Source: Zizania palustris (taxonomy: Eukaryota > Streptophyta > Magnoliopsida > Poales > Poaceae). Taken from it: a DNA stretch of 64,000 bases. Made by a program: the position numbers and the translations under genes. The stretch is from contig JAAALK010000287.1 of assembly GCA_019279435.1 (NCBI GenBank), forward strand, positions 82,587,886-82,651,885, in the 5' to 3' direction. Below, one piece after another: positions 31,198 to 43,705 of this stretch (the first letter of the stretch is position 1; each line of letters opens with the position of its first letter). The notes below the pieces were generated by a model, which was not told the origin of the DNA, made no database searches, and saw nothing but the letters and a program-made list of their open reading frames with translations.

Positions 31198-34000
31198 TGG
31201 TCATAAGGGAGAGAAAACTGTCCGACACCAGGTTTAGCAAAAGAGCTAAACCAGTGTCGAGCCATCTGCTCAAAAGTAGTAAAGTAGAAATAAGAATAAT
31301 CAACTAGACCAAAGCGTAGCTCAAAGCTCAGTCCTCTATTCTGCCTAAAGTCACGGTCACGAGGTCCAAAACCATATCTAGAATGACCTAGAACTCTGTC
31401 GGAGCCAAAACAACCCTTCGGAGCACGGGCATGAAAGTAGTTTCCTCTACCACCACCTACACGACATGCCCTAGCATCTAGCCTCTCTCCGCACCGTGGA
31501 ATTCTCTGTCTACCACCCTATTGGTAGAACTGTTCCTGCCCACCTTGAGCTCTCTCAGCTCTTTCAACCCGCTTTTTCCTGAAGCAAAACTCTTCAAGAT
31601 GCCCTGCTCTTTGACTGAACTAACAATGATAGGTAGGCTTCTTGGGATGTGGTTGAGTCTTGGGTTTCTTATACTTGGTGGTGTTGGGTGTTGGTTCTTT
31701 GGTGTGAGAGGGTCCAAGAAGAGAATCAAGAGAGGTGCGAAGGCTCTTGGGCTTGGCGATCCAGACAGGCTTATTGGGTGGAGCTTTAGGTTGTTCTTGG
31801 AACACTCCATCCTTGGGATGACTAGCCTGAAAAGACTCAGTGGAGAGAGTCTTGGGATATCTCTGCTCTGGAGTCATCTTACTCCACTCCACTACATGTC
31901 TTAGGGCACTCTCAAAGTTAGCTTTGGTGTAGGTGTAACCTACTCTAAACACATCCTGTCTCTTGAACTACTGGATCATCATATCGAGTTGAGTCTCTCT
32001 AGCACACACCCAACTTAGGATCTGATGGAGGTAATCATTATCATTCTAAGCATCAGCTATCTCCTCTCTCAAGGAAGTTAGCACCTCCACCTGAAACAAC
32101 AAGATCTGACATTCTCTATCAACTTGAATAGACTTCTCAAGCTTTTTGACCTCAACTTTCAACTTGATCAGCTCCATCCTCAGAGACAAGCAGTTCTCAT
32201 AGACAGTGGGGAGAACTAACAAAGTATCAAGCTCAAGTTTGGTCTGCTCTAACTTAGCTCTAACTTTCTCAAGATCGCCTGACTTCTCAGCTCAGCTAAG
32301 TCAACGAAATGGGATGGGCAATCACTACAAGGCACGACAATAGAGGTATGATCATCTTTCAGCTCTAGCTGAGCGCTTTCAAGCTCAATCGCCAAAGCGT
32401 TTCTCTCATCCACCCTCTCGGTGTACTTGGACATCAGAGAAGTAAGGTCACAAAGCAAGACCTCGTAGTTGGGGCACTCACTACTCTCACCCAAGCAAGG
32501 AAAAGAAGATAGACTCTCAATCTTGTTATTAGCCATAGCAATCTCACTCTCTAGCTCATCTACCCTCTTCTTAACGCTCCTAAGTAGTTTCTCCTGATAC
32601 TTCAACTCTTGACGATTTTCTTCTAGTAATTCAACAACTTCTCACTCATAAGAAGATACCTTCTCATCGTTGTCATCGGAGTTGTCGGAGGAGCCCTTGT
32701 CTTCTTTATCCCTAAGAGCCATTGAGCAGAAGCTCTCGTGGGACCTTGTGCTACGATGTAAGCGAGTCTTCGGCTTGTCCCTGAAAGCCATGAAGTAGAG
32801 GTCAGCCGGATCATCCTTTTCCTTCTCCTTCCCCTTCTTGATCACGATCTCCTCATCGCTTGAGCTCAATGAAGAAGAAGTGGATGAATGCTTGGAGTAG
32901 ATCCTCTCCATCTCGGCGAAGAAGGCCTTGTTCCGCTTCTTGTTCTCGTGTCAGTAGTCCTTCAGGGCCTTTCAGAAGAACTTCGTCTTAAGCTTGCCCT
33001 TGATGAAGGTGTACTTATCGGAGCCATTGTGCTTGTTGGAGCCATAGGAACCACCGCCTGTGCTCTTCTTATGAGTGTTCCGCTTGGGGCTATTGGTGAT
33101 GAAATGAACTAGATCACCACACTCAAAGCAACTAGGTTTTGTGCCATGTCGATTAATCATGCGTCTATCATAAACATGGCAAACTCAACTGTTGAACAAG
33201 CATAAATTATCATCTCCTAAAAGATCCAACTGATCCTCAATGATTGACATCAAAGAGGACAAAGCACAACTCAAGGAAGCATCAAAAGAGGGTGTCTCAA
33301 GGGCCAGGGTTTTGGAACCAGAACCAGTGAGATTTCATCTCAACTGGATATCAACCTCTGAGGCCTTAAGCTTACTACAAAGCTCCGCGACAGTCAAGGA
33401 ATCATAAGAAGCACTCTCAACAATGGAAGATACATTGATCTCCCAAATCTTAGAGTCCAAGGTATGAAGAACCTTGAGCACCTATTTGTGGTCTGAGACC
33501 TATTGATCTCTATTGGCCTTTTTGGTACGAAGTTTGTTAATGCTCGTCTGAAAGCGACCAAACAAAGCCTAAACAGTCTCACCCAGCTTCTGCAATAAAT
33601 TTTCATATTCTCATCGGCAGGTCTGATAGAGCCTAGCCTTGACCTGAGCTGTCCTCTCATGGTGTGCCTAGAGGATAGCATAGTTATCTCGAGCAGTATC
33701 GAGATGGCTAACATGCTCAAACTCACTAGGACCTAAACTAGAAAATAAAATGTTCACTGCCTTGTTGTTCAGGTCATGCTCAACGTCTAACTCAAGGGTA
33801 GTACGCTCAGCAGATGGACGCACAGTGAAAGAGGCATGAACACACATGTCCCATATTCATGAGCTCTGGCTCAATAGATAGGTTCACATGTGAGTCTTCC
33901 AATAATTATAGCCAAAGACCTCAAGAGATGGAACCTTTCTACAAGAAGTCATGATCACTACCTTGGGTTAGATCCGGTTAAGGTATGGAAAAACTCTAAC
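31198..34000 (-). pseudogene. copia-3 gag, many stops and frameshifts
   Basis: Reads like copia-2 gag throughout: N-terminal domain at 33980-33200, first knuckle near 33130 (CFECGDLVHFITNSPKR, last Cys replaced by Ser), Ser/Asp-rich and Lys-rich stretch (32910-32640), coiled coil (32605-32100), and the second-knuckle region near 31600-31640, where the second Cys is Ser and a stop lies inside, though the last Cys is kept (HLEEFCF). Too damaged to make a protein. Confidence 0.85.
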
Positions 34001-34004
34001 CTCA

Positions 34005-34016
34005 CTCTGATACCAC
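34005..34016 (-). other. copia-3 primer-binding site, initiator Met-tRNA
   Basis: The minus strand reads TGGTATCAGAGTGAGGTTAG next to the LTR end at 34018, close to the site in copia-2. Confidence 0.8.
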
Positions 34017-34017
34017 T

Positions 34018-35702
34018 TGTAGGACCAAGAGTAGCCACTAGAGGGGGGTGAATGGGTGCCTCAACAAATTCTTATGAATCAATGGCCTACCCTTAACACC
34101 CAAAGCTACTCAAAAGGTAAACAGCAGAAACAAACCAAATTTTTATAGAATTACCACAGTCAAAACAAGTGCTATCACTCTCCTATCCGGCATGGTGTGA
34201 TGAGAGTCTAAGAGATCACAAGCACTAAAAATAATCTAGCCTTTAAAAACTAACTGATGTCCTAATTAAAAAGATACTAGTACAAAGCACACAAGGCAAA
34301 TTCATACCACTCACAAAATAGATGACAAATCAACAATCATCTTAACAAATCACAGATGTTTCATCAAACTCATATCAAAGAACTACAGTTCACATGCATT
34401 TCATCAACAAGTAGTAATGCATAATATTCATCACAGATTCAGGAAAATATTTTAACGAGTAAATTCAAAACACATATAAACTTCACAGTTCAATCAACCA
34501 TCTAAATAAAAAACTAAAAATGTGATCAGGACTGCAATGACAAACTTCAACAGGAAATAGTACAGAATGCAAGGAAGGTGGTATAGTGCTTCCCTGTTGA
34601 ACGCCTTAAGAAAATCCAAAAAAACAACGAGGTGCAACAGAAACCCGGTTCAACAGAGAAAATGTGTCACCTAGACATAGATCCTACTCACGCGGTGCAG
34701 GGCACCGATAGCTGGTCTAGGTGCTGCACTATTCCCATTGTCGAAGAGGGCCAATCAACAAGAGAAATCTAGAACTCTGGTTTTTTCCCGCAAAACGAGG
34801 TGGAGAGGAAATAAACCGGATGGAACTCCTGTTGATTCACTGACCCAAGCATTTGGTGCTAGACCCACACGCGGATGGCTCCGTGCACACAAAATGAGGA
34901 CTGCTGTATGGAGGCACGAAAGAAATGACCTGCTGCCAGAGTGAGGTATGTCGGTGTAGAAAGCCGGAAAAAAAGGTGGCGGCAGCTGAGCAATTTCAGG
35001 GAGGAAGAAGAATTGTAGAAAAATTGTACTCTGATTTTTTCATTTTGAATGAGTTAAGAAACCCTAGGGTATTGGGGGTGTATTTATAGGCTGCCCAATA
35101 AATCAGGAAAATCCCAAGATACTTTTAGGGTATTTTACAGATGCAGAAATAAAATAGAAAATACTAAAATGCCCTTAGGATTTTTATAGACTCGACTAAC
35201 ACAGACCGTGGGCCTAAATGACAAAATAGTAAAATCCTAACTAAAGAAACTTGTTTTGACGTGGAGCTTTTGTAGTAGCTATGGCTCCACATTAGGACCG
35301 TCAGATTTCTAATGGACGTTCCAGATTGGGTGTGTCGGTTTTGCACCGAAATCAACAAAGCGCTCATTGCCTCTGCCTCGCGTACACGGATTGGGCCGAC
35401 CTAATTCCATGGCCCCCTTGGCCTAGTAGTCGCTCGCCGCCCATTTACCTGAGTCAAACCTGGTCAAACCACGATGAGTCCCTTGCCATTCCTAGCCCAT
35501 GTACTCAAATTGGGCCGACCCGACTTCACGGCTCCCTTTGCCTGGCAATCGCTCGCTGCCCGTGCACTTGAGTCACATGCGGTCAAGATATGGTAGGACT
35601 TCTCTTCTCATCTCATCTCCTCTTATCTCTCTTTGACGTCCGCTGACAATCACTCATCACTTCAAGATCCATGAGGCCCATGATCTTCAACATGGCTCCT
35701 CA
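34018..35702 (-). repeat. copia-3 5' LTR
   Basis: 1685 bp. In plus coordinates it runs TGTAGGACCAAGAGTAGC to ATGGCTCCTCA, with the same ends as copia-2. TATA box on the minus strand near 35079-35090 (plus TATTTATAGG). A U3 duplication with a 119-bp period (35383 and 35502) is shared with copia-2. Confidence 0.87.
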
Positions 35703-35811
35703 ACTACCACAGAAACGATCTTTAGAGACACATCTTCAATGACGGGTAAAAGACGCGTGTCAGTTGTACACTTTTAGTGATGGATTTTTTTCACACGTGT
35801 CAGTAATGTTG
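35703..35811 (+). repeat. CACTA transposon terminus and subterminal repeats, left island
   Basis: Starts ACTACCACAGAAACGATC. With a C restored by the interrupted target this is CACTACCACAGAAAC, a CACTA-type terminal repeat. Subterminal motifs AATGACGGGT (35738) and TTTAGTGATGG (35771) follow. It ends at the CRM-2 insertion. Confidence 0.7.
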
Positions 35812-36689
35812 TGATGCGCACGGGTGCCTGATCTTCCGTCACAGGGGGTAAACTCGATTGGTGGAGGACTCGACGTTGACGATCCTACTTTCGATCAGTA
35901 CTGATCCGAACCCCGCAATCGCTACACCATGGCTCCATTGGTTATCAACCATGCACGAACGTGATTGACCTCTCCAAGAAGGCTTATCCCTGCATGCGAA
36001 TCGAGAACACAAGCAAGAACACAGAAACACCATCTCACAAACAGATGAAAGATCGATTTCTCGAGCGGGGTTCCACAATCTGACGAACGTCAGAGTTCAA
36101 TCTGCAAGGAAGTTCGAAACTAAGAAAAACCCAACCCTAATTCATGACGACTACAGAGTATTAATACCTATGGTTTGTGTAAAGTCTTCCCTAATGCTGG
36201 GCTTAAGGCTCCAAACGGATACAAGGCCCAAAGTGGCCCAAAATGGTGACACAATACCTTATGACTTGTTCGGATGACACATAACGTTTCGTAATAACCA
36301 GGACTTGGCACCAGATTCATTGGAAAGATATTTTCGTTATCTTTTCAATTCCTTAAAGAACACCTCAATCCGCCTCCGTACGAGAAAGTTATGCCCATTT
36401 TAATGAAGGGTGTTCTGCTGAAACCGAACCGAAATCGGAGTTTGAAGTGGAATCCGAATTGGATTGTTGCGCCGCCTCTCCCTCTTGTGTTTGATCCAGA
36501 AATGCTTCTCCCAAGTTCCTTAGAGTCAAAATATCACCCATAAGTAGCATCCCATCCATATTCATATCATTACGTAAAGTAAGAAACAAACGCACCTCAT
36601 AATTAAGCTTACGGGCACGAGAGCGAGTGATTGGTCCAGGAATGATGGAGTGTTGGATGTCTTTATCATTGTTATTGATGTCCTCATCA
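35812..36689 (-). repeat. CRM-2 3' LTR
   Basis: 878 bp, TGATGCGCACGGGTGCC to GTCCTCATCA in plus coordinates. Positions 36389-36689 encode the last about 100 residues of pol. The internal side carries the purine tract AAGAAGGGAAGGA (36690-36702, minus strand). Confidence 0.93.
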
Positions 36690-38539
36690 TCCTTCCCTTC
36701 TTGAATTGGAGTCGTCCTTGACTCAAACTCGTCTTCTTCTCCCAAATATGGCTTCAAATCTGAAATGTTAAATGTGGGGCTAACCCCAAAATCTGCAGGC
36801 AACTCAAGCTGGTATGCATTGTCATTAATTTTCTTAACTATCTGGAAATCTATCTTTACGCAAGTGTAACCAAACAAGATCACCTATTTCAAAGGTTAAA
36901 TGTGTCCTACCCTTACTACCAACAATTTTATTCTTTTTGGTCATCTTCTCAATGTGTTCTTTAGTTGTGGTATGTAATTTTAGAATAAAATCAGCACGTG
37001 TCTTAGCATGTAAATGCACATGTTCAGAAGTAGGCAATGGCAAAAGATCAATGGGAGCATGGGGATTAAAGCCATACACAACCTAAAAAGGACTCACCTT
37101 GGTGGTAGAATGTATCGTTCGATTATATGCAAACTCCACATGAGGTAAACATTCTTCCCACATCTTCAAATTCTTCTTCAAAACAGCCCGCAACATGATG
37201 GATAACGTACGATTAACTACCTCTATTTGCCCATCGGTTTGAGGGTGGCATGTGGTGGAGAATAGCATCTTGGTTCCCAACTTGCACCATAAACTTCTCC
37301 AAAAGTGGCTCAAGAACTTCACATCGTGATCAGAGACAATAGTGGTGGGTACTCCATGTAGGCGAATGATATCCCTGAAAAACAAATCAACAATGTTTGT
37401 AGCATCATCTCTCTTATGGCATGGTATAAAATGTGCCATTTTTGAGAATCGATCAACCACCACAAATATACTATCCCTCCCCGTCTTTGTTCTAGGTAAA
37501 CCTAAGACAAAGTCCATTGATATATGCTCCCAAGGGACGCTAGGAACAGGAAGGGGCATATAAAGTCCAAAGGGATTCAAGTGTGACTTAGCTTTGTTAC
37601 ATGTAGTGCAACGTGAGACGTAGCGCATGACATCTCGCCACATCCTTGGCCAAAAGAAGTGTGTGGACAACATGTCCTCAGTTTTCTTCACTTCAAAATG
37701 TCCCATCAATCCTCCCCCGTGAGCTTCCTGTAAAAACAAAAGGCGAATAGAGCTAGCTGGGACGCATAGCTTGTTAGCACGTTATAATAAACCATCATTC
37801 AACACATATTTATTCCAAGTTTGGCACTCTCTACAATTTTCAAAAGCAACCTTGAAGTCTAGGTTAGTAGCATATAACTCTTTTATTGTTTCTAGACCAA
37901 ATATCTTATGATCAAGCTGAGATAACATAGTAAAATGCCTGGATAAAGCATCTGCAATGATATTTTCTTTACCACATTTATGTTTAATGATGTATGGAAA
38001 TGACTCTATGAACTCAACCCATTTTGCATGTCGCTTATTTAGTTTTGCCTAGCTTCTAATATGTTTCAAGGATTCATGATCATAATAAATGACAAACTCC
38101 TTACGCCTAGCTTCTAATATGTTTCAAGGATTCATGATCAGAATAAATGACAAACTCCTTAGGCCAAAGGTAATGTTGCCAAGTCTCTAACACCCGAACT
38201 AAAGTATACAACTTCTTATCATAAGTGGAATTAATTCAAATTAGGTCCATACAATTTTTCACTAAAGTAAGCAATAGGTTTACCTTCTTGTATGAGAACT
38301 CCTCCTATACCAATCCCACTATCATCACATTCAAGCTCAAATGTCTTACCAAAGTCAGGAATTTGTAGTAGAGGGGCATGTGTAAGTTTCTCCTTAAGCA
38401 TGTTAAAAGCTTGTTCTTGTGCTGGGTCCCATGTGAATGAAGCTCCCTTCTTTGTCAACTCATTGAGTGGAGCAGCAATGGCGCTGAAATTCTTCACAAA
38501 TCGTCGATAAAAACCAGCAAGTCCATGAAAACTTCTCAC
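36389..38539 (-). pseudogene. CRM-2 pol, RNase H and integrase
   Basis: RNase H starts at 38539 (FHGLAGFYRRFVKNFS, DDSGIGIGGVL) and is broken by a 58-bp tandem duplication (38047-38162). Integrase: zinc finger near 37690-37610 (HGGGLMGHFEVKKT, CTTCNKAK), core at 37600-37180 (SMDFVLGLPRTKTGRD, VSDHDVKFLSHFW, HPQTDGQIEVVNRT), and C-terminal region (EIGDLVWLHLRKDRFPDS, NISDLKPYLGEEDE). The frame shifts near 36860 and 37080. The tail ends HPSLKWA in the LTR at 36389. No classical chromodomain is seen. Confidence 0.87.
38047..38162. repeat. 58-bp tandem duplication in CRM-2 RNase H
   Basis: GCCTAGCTTCTAATATGTTT begins at 38047 and again at 38105. The copies differ at about two positions. 58 is not a multiple of 3, so it shifts the frame. 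Confidence 0.93.
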
Positions 38540-38600
38540 TTGCGTGATGATTTGAGGTGTTAGCTAGCTCTTGATGGCTTCAATTTTCGCTTCATCTACC

Positions 38601-39955
38601 TCAATACCCTCGATCCGTGCAAAAAGTACACTTTTCAAGATTACCGAATAAGCGTGCATCTCTCAAAGCATTAAAAACAGCACACAAATGATTCAAATGT
38701 TCATCAATAGACCTACTATATATCAAGATATCATCAAAGTAAACCACCACAAATTCGCCAATAAATACTCTCAATACTTCATTCATTAAACACATGAAAG
38801 TGCTAGGTGCATTAGTTAACCCAAAAGGCATGACTAACCACTCATATAAACCAAACTTAGTTTTGAAAGTTGTTTTCCATTCATCTCCTAATTTCATTCT
38901 AATTTGGTGTATCCACTACGCAAGTCAATCTTTGAGAAAATGATAGACCCACTCAATTCATCAAGCATATCATCTAACCTAGGAATAGGATGACGATACC
39001 TTATTGTAATAATATTGATGGCTCTACAATCAACACACATACGCCAACTATCATCTTTCTTTGGGACTAAAAGAATAGGCACAACACATGGGCTAAGGCT
39101 CTCTCGTACGTACCCACGGTCCAGAAGTTCTTGGACTTGTCGCTGAATTTTTTTAGTCTCCTATGGATTTGTTCTATATGCAACACGGTTTGGCAATTTC
39201 ACTCCTGGGATCAAGTCAATTTGATGCTAAATACCTCAAATAGGTGGCATCCCCGGAGGCATCTCTGTTGGAAACACATCCTTATACTCCTGCAAAAGGT
39301 TAGTGACAGCAGGAGGCAACGAGGTGGAAGAATCCTCAAATGAAAACAATACTTCTTGGCATATTAATGCATAATAACAAGGAGAATCAAACTCATTAAC
39401 ATCAACCAAATCAGATTTAGTAGCAAGCATAACACCCCCCTTCAATTTAATTCCGTCCGACTTAGAGCTATTGTCTCTCTTATCTTTCTTAGGTGGAAAA
39501 ATAGTGTTAGCTACTTGCTGATTTTCAGATTGTGGTGCTATCTCCTTCTTGCTATTCTCAATACTCTCTTTCTCACATTGCATAATTTCAGTGGGAGTCA
39601 TAGGAAGCAAAGTAATTTTCTTTCCCTTGTGCATAAGTGTATATTTATTACTCCTACCATGATGTGTAGCATCCGTATCAAATTCCCACGGCCTACCCAA
39701 TAAAACTGAACATGCTTGCATGGGTACAACATCAAAATCAGCAAAGTCATGGTACGTACCAATGAAAAAATGCACTCTCACAGAGTGTGTTACCTTGACC
39801 TTGCCACTATTGTTGAACCACTGAATGCAGTATGGATGAGGATGTGGACGTGTGGTCAATCCAAGCTTATTAACCAAATCTAAGCTCACCAAATTGTTGT
39901 TGCTCCCTCTGTCAATTATGACACGAACACAATGATCATTGACAATGAGGAACAT
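38601..39955 (-). pseudogene. CRM-2 protease and reverse transcriptase
   Basis: Protease region at 39955-39600 with VIIDRGSNNNLVSLDLV, where the second active-site position is Arg instead of Ser/Thr, and VVPMQACSVLLGRPWEFD. A linker with VFPTEMPPGMPP follows. RT at 39082-38601: PILLVPKKDDSWRMCVDC, RHPIPRLDDMLDELSGS, MPFGLTNAPSTF and the catalytic YFDDILIYS (38750). Frame changes near 39235, 39085 and 38890. Confidence 0.88.
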
Positions 39956-39970
39956 TTGAAATAAGTTATT

Positions 39971-41291
39971 TCACTGAAGTGTGTCCGTTTGCTCCACTTG
40001 AGTGTTTAAAACATGTTGTACAATCAACGCCTGATACTTCTCGATGGCGGCAGTACCTAAAATCTCCTCGCCGTCACTTTCAGTCTCCTCATCGTCACCT
40101 GCATTGTTAGTACCACCTTCATCAATATCACTAGCACTAACATACCCACCATCCTCAGTAGGAATGAATGTCCATCTCTCGCTTGGGCAATCTCTCATGA
40201 AATGACCCTTCCCTTTGCAATTGTGGCAAATGACTCCACTGGTTCGACCTGTAGAAGCAACAAATGAGGAACTATTTGCTGGTATGACTGTTTTACTCTT
40301 ATCCTCTGGTGGTAGTGAAGACGACGGTGCTGCTGAACACACCCTAGGTATGAAGGGGGCAGTAGACCGTGCAGGAGAAGGTAGTGTTGATTTTCCCGTT
40401 GTAGGCACCACTCTTGTGTCGGTGAAGTTGCTCTTCACTTCATCTGCCGTCCCTACAATTCTCTTTCTGCCTTCATAGAAAGGTGAAACAATATATTGAG
40501 AGAATTATATTCCTTATAATCAACTATGTCCTGCATTTCTCTTCTTAAACCACCAAAAAATCTAGCCATTTTACCATCCTCATCCTCAACTACCTCACAA
40601 CGCAACATTCATATTTGTAGTTTTTGGTAGTACTCCTCTACAGATTTATTTCCCTGGTTTAAACGCTATAATTTTGGACGCAAATCATGTTATAAGTAGT
40701 GGGGACAAATCTACCATGCATAGCTCTCTTTAGCCCATCCCATGTGTCAGGTGCTAAGCCTACATTTGATAGCTCATTCCACCAAATAATAGCAAAATCG
40801 GTAAACTCACTAGTGGCTTGTTTAACTCTATGAATTTTTGGAACAAGATGAGAGTTAAATTTTTGTTCTAATGTCATCTCCCAATTTATATATGTCTCAG
40901 CATCATAAGAGCTAGAAAAAGGTGATATGCTGAACTTAACCTTAGCAAACGAATTATCAGCACGAGGGTTGTTTTCATTGTTACCTCCTATACCTTGACG
41001 ACGTGGATTTCGTTGACGGGGAGGAGGGTCTCGAGCAAGGGGGTGGATATGCTCTTCTTGATTTATGCCATCTACATAGATATCCTCAGCTCTATCATTA
41101 GGTGGCGCTTGCTGTGCCTCTATGTTCTCTATCCCGGTGACGAGGGTGGCAATCCTCCTCTTTATCCTCTCCAATTTGTTCTCATTGTCCTGGTTACTAT
41201 TACCGATGTTTACATTGAGTTCTTGTAGCAACTTTCCAAGTTCGAACTTGGACACACATTCATCTCCATCACCTTGGTGTGATCCTGCCAT
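39971..41291 (-). pseudogene. CRM-2 gag with CCHC knuckle
   Basis: ATG best placed at 41291 (MAGSHQGDGDE). The N-terminal part at 41291-40670 has INWEMTLEQKFNSHLVPKIH, ATSEFTDFAIIWWNEL and PDTWDGLKRAMHGRFVP. The frame is lost near 40680-40440. The C-terminal part at 40438-39971 has the knuckle CHNCKGKGHFMRDC (about 40225) and an acidic tail. It matches the fragment at 5274-6965. Confidence 0.87.
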
Positions 41292-42356
41292 GTTTAGTGG
41301 AAACACAAACAAGCTCACAAGTGCGTTAGTTTCCTATGAACTACTAGGATGTGGAGTCGCTCACACTCAAGTATTTCACCAAGTTCTTACAAGGTTCTTA
41401 CCAATCGTAGCAGGTGGCACAACCGGTTTGCTTGGGGATGATACCGTTGAAGTCGTGAGTATAGCGATTGCAAGCTGGTCACCGTACTAATTAGAAGGAA
41501 GGTTGAGCTCGGAAGGCTGATCTTTGGTAACAAGGATTAGCACAAATCGACAACAGTTAGTAAAGCTCAATAATAATCCACAATACTTGTCTTGGTTGCT
41601 GGTCTAACTTGTGTCCTAGAAACGAAAAGAGAAGCCAACTCTAATAACAAGAAAATGAAAAACAACACTTAGAAATATAGGTAACAACGCTGAACTTAAA
41701 CTAGAACAACTTCCTCCTCTTACTTATGCCTCACATTTTTTTTCTTTTTTTTTTTATTTTTTTGGCCACTTTTTTTCTTTTGGCCTCTCTTTCTTTTTTC
41801 CCTTTTTTTTATAGATTGCTCAAACAATAAGTACTCAACGAGGTACCCGACAAGGAAGAAGTTATGATGGTTGCAAACAAAAACCCCTCGAGAACTCTAT
41901 CTTCCCAACATAATTTTGCCCCTTTACCCCAATCAGAAGCAGCTTCGTGCTAACGGCTGGATGTGTTTTTTCATCCCGATCGTTTTGACAGGTGGTAGAG
42001 CTCAAACGGAGTCCGTATGCAAAAGTTATGGCCGTTTTACCGAGGCAAGGTCGAACTGACCCCAAACCGACTCTGACTAGGGTTTAGGATTGAATTCAGA
42101 TATCCCGGGACTAAACAAGGTTATGGATTTGACTCGCGATCAAGAACACAACTCTAAACCAGCAACCCAACATTGACCATGGATCAAAACTCAGCAATAC
42201 GACACCGTGACGAAATTGCAAAGGCTCAAAATAGTAGGACGATAAGGATAACTTGCCCTAGATGTCTACGACTCTTTTTTTGCGGCTTTTTCTGGAGTTC
42301 TCGGAGAAGGTGGAGAACAATCTAAGGGATACGGTGATACATGATGGGAAAGTTGG
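41292..42356 (-). other. CRM-2 leader between primer site and gag
   Basis: About 1.07 kb without coding signal. Contains a T-rich block on the plus strand (41733-41812; A-rich in the element transcript). Confidence 0.6.
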
Positions 42357-42368
42357 GCTCTGATACAA
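42357..42368 (-). other. CRM-2 primer-binding site, initiator Met-tRNA
   Basis: The minus strand reads TGTATCAGAGCC near the LTR end; this is the Met-tRNA site TGGTATCAGAGCC lacking one G. Confidence 0.7.
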
Positions 42369-42370
42369 CT

Positions 42371-43249
42371 TGATGCAAACGGGTGCCCGATCTTCCGTCA
42401 GAGGGGGTAAACTCGATTGGTGGAGGACTCGACGTTGACGATCCGGCTTCCGATCAGCACTGATCTGAACCCCGCAATCACTACACCACGGCTCCATTGG
42501 TTATCAATCACGCACGAACGCGATTGACCTCGCCAAGAAGGCTTATCCCTGCATGCGAATCGAGAACATAAGCAAGAACATGGAAACACAATTTCACAAA
42601 CAGATGAAAGATCGATTTCTCGAACGGGGTTCCACAATCTGATGAATGTCAGAGTTCAATCTGCAAGGCAGTTCGAAACTAAGCAAAACCCAACCCTAAT
42701 TCATGATGGCTGCAGAGTATTAATACCTAGGTTTTGTGTAAAGTCTTCCCTAATGTTGGGCTTAAGGCCCCAAACGGATACAAGGCCCAAAGTGGTCCAA
42801 AATGGTGACACAACACCTTATGATTTGTTCGGACGACACAGAACGTTTTGTTACGAACCAGGACTTGGCACCAGATTCATTGGAAATATATTTTCGTTAT
42901 CTTTCCAACGCCTTAAAGAACGCCTCAATCCACCTCCATACGAGAAAGTTATGCCCGTTTTAATGAAGGGTGTTCTGCTGAAACCGAACCGAAATCGGAG
43001 TTTAAAGTGGAATCCGAATTGGATTGTTGCGCCGCCTCTCCATCTTGTGTTTGATCTAGAAGTGCTTCTCCCAAGTTCCTTAGAGTCAAAATATCACCCA
43101 TAAGTAGCATCCCATCCATATTCATATCATTATGTAAAGTAAGAAACGAATGCACCTCATAATTAAGCTTGCGGACACGAGAGAGAGTGATTGGTCTAGG
43201 AATGATAGAGTGTTGGATGTCTTTATCATTGTTATCGATGTCCTCATCA
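42371..43249 (-). repeat. CRM-2 5' LTR
   Basis: 879 bp, partner of 35812-36689 with the same TGATG...CATCA ends. It also carries the pol tail sequence (42949-43249), still open in frame. Confidence 0.93.
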
Positions 43250-43254
43250 TGTTG

Positions 43255-43530
43255 CCTTATTAGTGACAGGTCACAATAGGACGTTCACTAAAGACGAGGC
43301 TGTCAAGGCCGTCTAAGTTAGTAATGGGTCTTATAGTGACATGTTACTAAAGGTTGCCCCTATAGTGAAGGCCTACGTTGATACCCCGTCACTAAGTATG
43401 GGGTGCCACATTAGTGACGGTTGGTAGTACCACCCGTCACTAAAGAATGTTGTTATATTGTGTTGTCCGAAACCCTAAGGCCACCTTTAGTGACATCCTT
43501 AAATGGATAACCATATCTTATGATATGTAT
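43255..43530 (+). repeat. CACTA subterminal repeats, middle island
   Basis: TAGTGAC or its complement GTCACTA occurs repeatedly (about 43261, 43286, 43334, 43390, 43413, 43436) with AGTAATGGG variants. Such motifs bind transposase in CACTA elements. A TATA-like TATATAAG near 43527 may belong to the transposase promoter. Confidence 0.7.
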
Positions 43531-43705
43531 ATAAGTGCCTCAAGCACAGATCAAGCACTGCACTTATTTCTCCCAAGTCCCAATCATCTCTGTCTTTGTC
43601 GGCCATAACTGTCGACTGGTAGTGCACTTGTTGGACACACCGATGATAACCCATACCGTTACATGCTCCGTGGACCGGCCCACACTACATCTAGCATCAA
43701 TGTCA

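Larger units (their letters stand above)
30225..35702 (-). mobile_element. SIRE-type Ty1/copia relic (copia-3), 5' half only
   Basis: Minus-strand element closely related to copia-2 in gag and integrase. Present: LTR (34018-35702), primer site, gag, protease and the first part of integrase, which breaks at 30225 where copia-1 inserted. RT, RNase H and the other LTR should lie left of copia-1 but are absent, apparently removed by the deletion at 20118. ACTAC follows its LTR at 35703-35707 and coincides with bases 2-6 of the CACTA transposon, consistent with a 5-bp target duplication. Confidence 0.88.
35812..43249 (-). mobile_element. CRM-like Ty3/gypsy retrotransposon (CRM-2), structurally complete
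   Basis: 7438 bp with LTRs at 35812-36689 and 42371-43249, flanked on both sides by TGTTG (35807-35811 and 43250-43254). Minus-strand order: primer site, gag, protease, RT, RNase H, integrase. RT and integrase read like the centromeric retrotransposon (CRM) branch of chromoviruses (RHPIPRLDDMLDELSGS; EECLPHVEFAYNR), and pol runs into the 3' LTR as in CRM elements. Many stops and frameshifts. The LTRs differ by about 8 percent over the first 300 bp by eye, so this is older than copia-1 and copia-2. It sits in the CACTA subterminal repeats. Confidence 0.93.

Noticed and set aside
41733..41812. Poly-T block as the tail of a LINE or SINE
   Set aside because: It is interrupted by C and G, lies wholly within the CRM-2 leader, and has no flanking duplication.
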